In this document: one piece after another, positions 32,133 through 64,000 of the stretch
Numbering within the stretch: position 1 is the first letter of the stretch
Layout of the letters: the number at the start of each line of letters is the position of its first letter
DNA from: Haliclona indistincta
Taxonomy: Eukaryota > Porifera > Demospongiae > Haplosclerida > Chalinidae
Assembly: GCA_964017065.1 (NCBI GenBank)
Contig: OZ024787.1
Span: 1,568,658-1,632,657 of the forward strand
DNA length: 64,000 nucleotides
Reading direction: 5' to 3'
Position numbers and translations under genes: made by a program
The notes under the pieces: generated by a model
Seen by the model: only the letters and a program-made list of their open reading frames with translations
What the model was told of the DNA's origin: nothing
Database searches by the model: none

Positions 32133-33777
32133 CTGTCGTTGTGAATAAACTTTGACATAGATGTACATTCATGGTACACACTCACTTTGTTGTTTGTTGT
32201 TGATGGTGTTTAGCTCTGTAGTACAGTATGATGATAGTAGCTATAACACACACTACTAGTAGACACACTACTAGTACTACTACTGGTACTACTACTACAC
32301 TGAGAGTAGTATCAGGTGTACCAATATTATGTGGTGTGTTGTCAAGGGAGGCACTACTATTCACAATCTGTGATTGTGTAGCAGCTGTTGTGGAGGCACT
32401 AATAGTCACAGTCTGTGATAGTGTAGCAGCTGTGGAACAACAAAATGTAATTCATAGTATGTCAATCAGCTTAATCTATTTGAGGGCATTAATGTAGGTT
32501 ATTGACCGCGCGTAATTAATCTATGGCAACAAGTAACGATGCACCGTCGTTTTAGTGTTGACTGCATGGGATTCGAGTCTTCATCAGATGGCGCAACTTA
32601 ACGAATGTTGTTGTGCGAAGTAGTTCGTGCCTACAAGAGCCCTAGTTCATCCCATGATCAGCAGTGCCGACGCACGAGCCACCATTGGGCCGATCCCGCA
32701 CGTGATGAAGAGTGTCCTGGATTGTAGTTGCGCCTCGTACAATAAACTATAATTTAAACCATTTATTGCACTACACAGCTCGGGCATAGCCGACATTATT
32801 GACCTTTGGAAAGTCGAGTTACCCTCAAACAGTCTCGGGATACTCTCTTGACCGTTATTCGGGCTACACGACTTTTCCTCAGTCAATAATGTCAGTTATT
32901 GCCCTCATGTGAGTGCAAATTATTTGTCAGAGCATTTACTGCGACAAAATAGCATTACGAAAAGCTATTTGTGTTTTGCACACTCATAAAAATTCCTTTA
33001 CAAACCTTCCTGCTATATGATGATACACATGACAATTTAGTCATTTTTTTGGTATTATAACCAGCAAAGTGTTCCTTCACAATGCTGCTTACCTGATGTT
33101 GTTAGTGATGGAACGGATGTGGTTATATTGCAGTCCCATGAAAATTGACCATGTATATCAGTGTAGCACAGACAGCAATTGATAGGTAGTGATGATACAT
33201 TAGCTGGGATGTTCATAAATCGACATTCTCGTGGAAAATAGTGTATTACAGCTGTGCAATTGCTATCCACACAATTCAATGTAGCTGGTAAGCAGACAAA
33301 CTGTACGTCAGTACCAGCATAAAGCGCATTGCACTTATTGCTTTTATCTTGACAAGGCCCTGTAGTAGTACAATGGTTAATGATATGGACTACTGTACTT
33401 TATAGTGTACAGTTTTGCTAATAATTATTATTATACAGTGGAACTCCTCCTTGTGAACACCCCCATACACACACTCTAATACAGATGCTGTTTGTGATCA
33501 CTAACAAAATTCTGAAAGGTATAATACATTAATGACCCTGAAATGCGAACATCCCACTGTTCCATAAAGCAGACGCCCAAGCATGTCCACAAATGTTTTA
33601 GTCAATAGTAAAGGCGTGTTCGTACACATAATAGATTGACACATAATAGATTCTTCCAGAATACCTTGCACTATTGTTTTGCATGTGCCTAGTTATTGGC
33701 TCACTTGCTTGTTGTTCTGATCCAGTATTGATCCCAACACATGCTATCAGTAGAACCACCAACTCACTGGACACCAT
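31991..33777 (-). CDS. Array gene K: receptor copy with polyQ tail and no ITAM
   Basis: Exons 33705-33777, 33093-33359, 32186-32429, 31991-32132; in phase, 241 aa, the shortest member. The tail exon starts directly in a CAG repeat (acceptor CGACAG|CCAG), giving about 14 Gln, then SVSDTSNEGLVYSAVVRQDG and the end TVPKD. All motifs upstream of the last YSAV are missing. The Cys-rich domain is the most diverged (GPCQDKSNKC...LNCVDSNC...INCCLC...WDCN). The stalk is short without LSTATT (NSSASLDNTPHNIG). Intron 2 carries a MITE. It is the last array gene before the dynein gene. Confidence 0.72.
32482..32909. mobile_element. MITE in intron 2 of gene K
   Basis: The ends are inverted repeats of about 25 bp (GAGGGCATTAATGTAGGTTA against GAGGGCAATAACTGACATTA at the other end). 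About 428 bp, no transposase. The element accounts for most of the unusual length of this intron. Confidence 0.6.
33360..33704 (-). other. Intron 1 of gene K, no further feature
   Basis: AT-rich sequence between the signal-peptide exon and the Cys-rich exon. I see no coding or repeat structure beyond short AT runs. Confidence 0.4.
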
Positions 33778-35319
33778 TACTAACACACCTGATTATACTG
33801 ACAGTGATAGCCGTAACTCACTAGCACCTATGGTGGAACACACAAAGAGAGTGTTTTTTATAATTTGCTTCATATTTCTAAATAAACTGGATATTTCCAT
33901 GTTTCATGTATGAAATTGACCCTATCCTTACTGAATCCCATGAAGTATAAAAGCTCGCAAAATATATTTGAACTCTGCATGGTCATGTCTACGTACCTCT
34001 GACCAGCATCTTTGCACCTAGCCAGCGTCGCTACAAAAGTGCAGTGAGAAAAAATGTCTTTTGCGACCTGTCTCAACACTAGGTACGAAAACTCAAAAAT
34101 GTGCAGTAGATAAGATGCAAAACTTGCTTACTGCAAAGGTTAAACATAGAGTGTTCCCGCTTGGTGCGTCTCTACAAAGCACTGTCTCGTGAGAGAGCTG
34201 CTTTTTGACGACCTTCTTGCTGTTTGTGATTTTATGGGCTGCGCCTTGAAAAAAATGACGACACGAATAATAACAGTAACCGTGTGACGCCATTGTCTTG
34301 TGCAGTTGGTGATTACTGTTTCTCAAAAGTGTTGTCATTCTTTTCAAAGCAGATATTTGATCACAAGAACATGTGGTGCAGACTTTTGAGAAGACACAGT
34401 TTGTTTATAAGTGCTTACATATATCCAAGGGCTTGATGTTACAGACATTGTTTGATGTAGGCTATATACAGGCTATATACAAGCTATTCAGTACAGCTGA
34501 ACAGAGCGCAGCTGCTATTCAGTATTGTTTGCTAATGCACAGCTACATGTACACATTGCTCGGTATGCATTTCTCATTGTTTCGTTTGTCATAATGTAAC
34601 TGTGTGCATGGGAAAACACTAAAATTTTATTTCTACAATTGCACAGAGAAAAAATCACAAAGCCCTTGATTTTGGCTGGATAAATACAATTTCTGCAAAT
34701 ATTACTGGTCATATGGTAGTGTCTACATAATACAGCCACAAGACTTTGTTGTGTGTGTAATGCATAGCCAGAGATCAAGTACTGGCTAGATGTTGCTTAA
34801 CAAAATGATTCAATACATGCATGTCTACAGTAAATTACCTTGATATTAATTTGGTAGCTGCTACAATGTTAGCTGTCCAGTGCAGAGTCCACGGCAGGCT
34901 AGCTCACCAACAGTAGTTGAGTGTGTCGAACTGAACAGTGTCAGAGCTCGCGGTAGTTTATAAAAAATAGCTTCGTGCTAGACCAATCAAACTGGCGTGG
35001 CAGCTGATCATAACATGTGGACTGCATGCTAATAATACAGTAACCCTTTTGATAATGTATACCTAGGTCAATGATCAAAGACGCTGCCCGCACCATAAAT
35101 CCCATATTGCACGCTTAGAAATAAGATGGCGGTGAATGGGCTTTCAACCCTCACGCAACCTACGATCTATGACTGGGTTCGCCTCGTGCTGTATCAGCCT
35201 CTCGACCCAACCCCTCGTGCTTTAACTGCAATACAGCACTCCAACCATGCTTTAACTAATACTTACAGCACATTTCAATGCTCATTCATGAAATTTACTC
35301 ACCTATTCTCCCAATGCAG
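33778..35319. other. Spacer between receptor array and dynein gene
   Basis: 1.5 kb without a supported gene. 34700-34960 matches parts of both segmental-duplication copies (GCCAGAGATCAAGTACTGG, AGCTGTCCAGTGCAGAGT), and 34985-35030 (CTGATCATAACATGTGGA) resembles the distal end of the array promoter block, so array-type sequence reaches to within 300 bp of the dynein exon. An ATG in good context (AAGATGGCGGTG, 35126) opens a 65-codon frame without recognisable dynein sequence; I do not call it. Confidence 0.5.

Positions 35320-64000
<28,681 letters not shown>

Overview
The window looks like nuclear DNA of a compact-genome animal, most likely a demosponge (Amphimedon-like). This is inference. 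The grounds are an axonemal dynein gene split into dozens of short-intron exons with GT/AG borders, AT-rich spacers, genes nested in introns, many small inverted-repeat transposons, and no bacterial features.

Left half (about 1-34 kb): a tandem array on the minus strand of eleven paralogous four-exon genes (A-K below) plus one 3' gene fragment. Each gene reads: exon 1 signal peptide; exon 2 a ~90-residue domain with about ten cysteines; exon 3 a Ser/Thr-rich mucin-like stalk (in several genes an 18-bp minisatellite encoding LSTATT), one transmembrane helix and a basic stop-transfer; exon 4 a cytoplasmic tail full of tyrosine motifs. In six copies the tail contains a textbook ITAM spacing (YSEI-x8-YSVI), followed by NYSVI and one or two LVYSAV (ITIM-like) motifs. 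Other copies have lost the first ITAM tyrosine or the whole ITAM. I joined the exons by eye. In the ten copies other than F all exon phases close without a frameshift at the splice sites, and F fails only in its signal-peptide exon. I do not recognise the ectodomain. The array is a candidate family of immune or self-recognition receptors and is the most interesting thing here. A block repeated upstream of most copies carries a GC box and a TATA-like sequence and may be the promoter. The array is broken up by MITEs, a 9-bp-TSD Mutator-like element, a 1.88-kb long-TIR element and a large inverted repeat. A ~2-kb segment is duplicated (10.3-12.6 kb and 20.95-25.0 kb).

Right half (35.3-64 kb): a plus-strand outer-arm axonemal dynein heavy chain of the DNAH9/11/17 class. 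Forty-three exons (about 3,570 codons) can be joined in phase from the tail region through AAA1-AAA4, the stalk and AAA5/6; the N-terminal ~10% and the C-terminus are not in the window. Its introns host other genes. Intron 19 contains three minus-strand ML-domain (NPC2/MD-2-like) secreted lipid-binding genes, one of them broken. Intron 35 contains an intact single-exon SLC15/POT-type transporter on the plus strand plus a nest of DNA transposons with a hAT-like transposase remnant. Several introns consist almost entirely of simple repeats that match splice signals: (GTGA)n after donors and (CT)n before acceptors.
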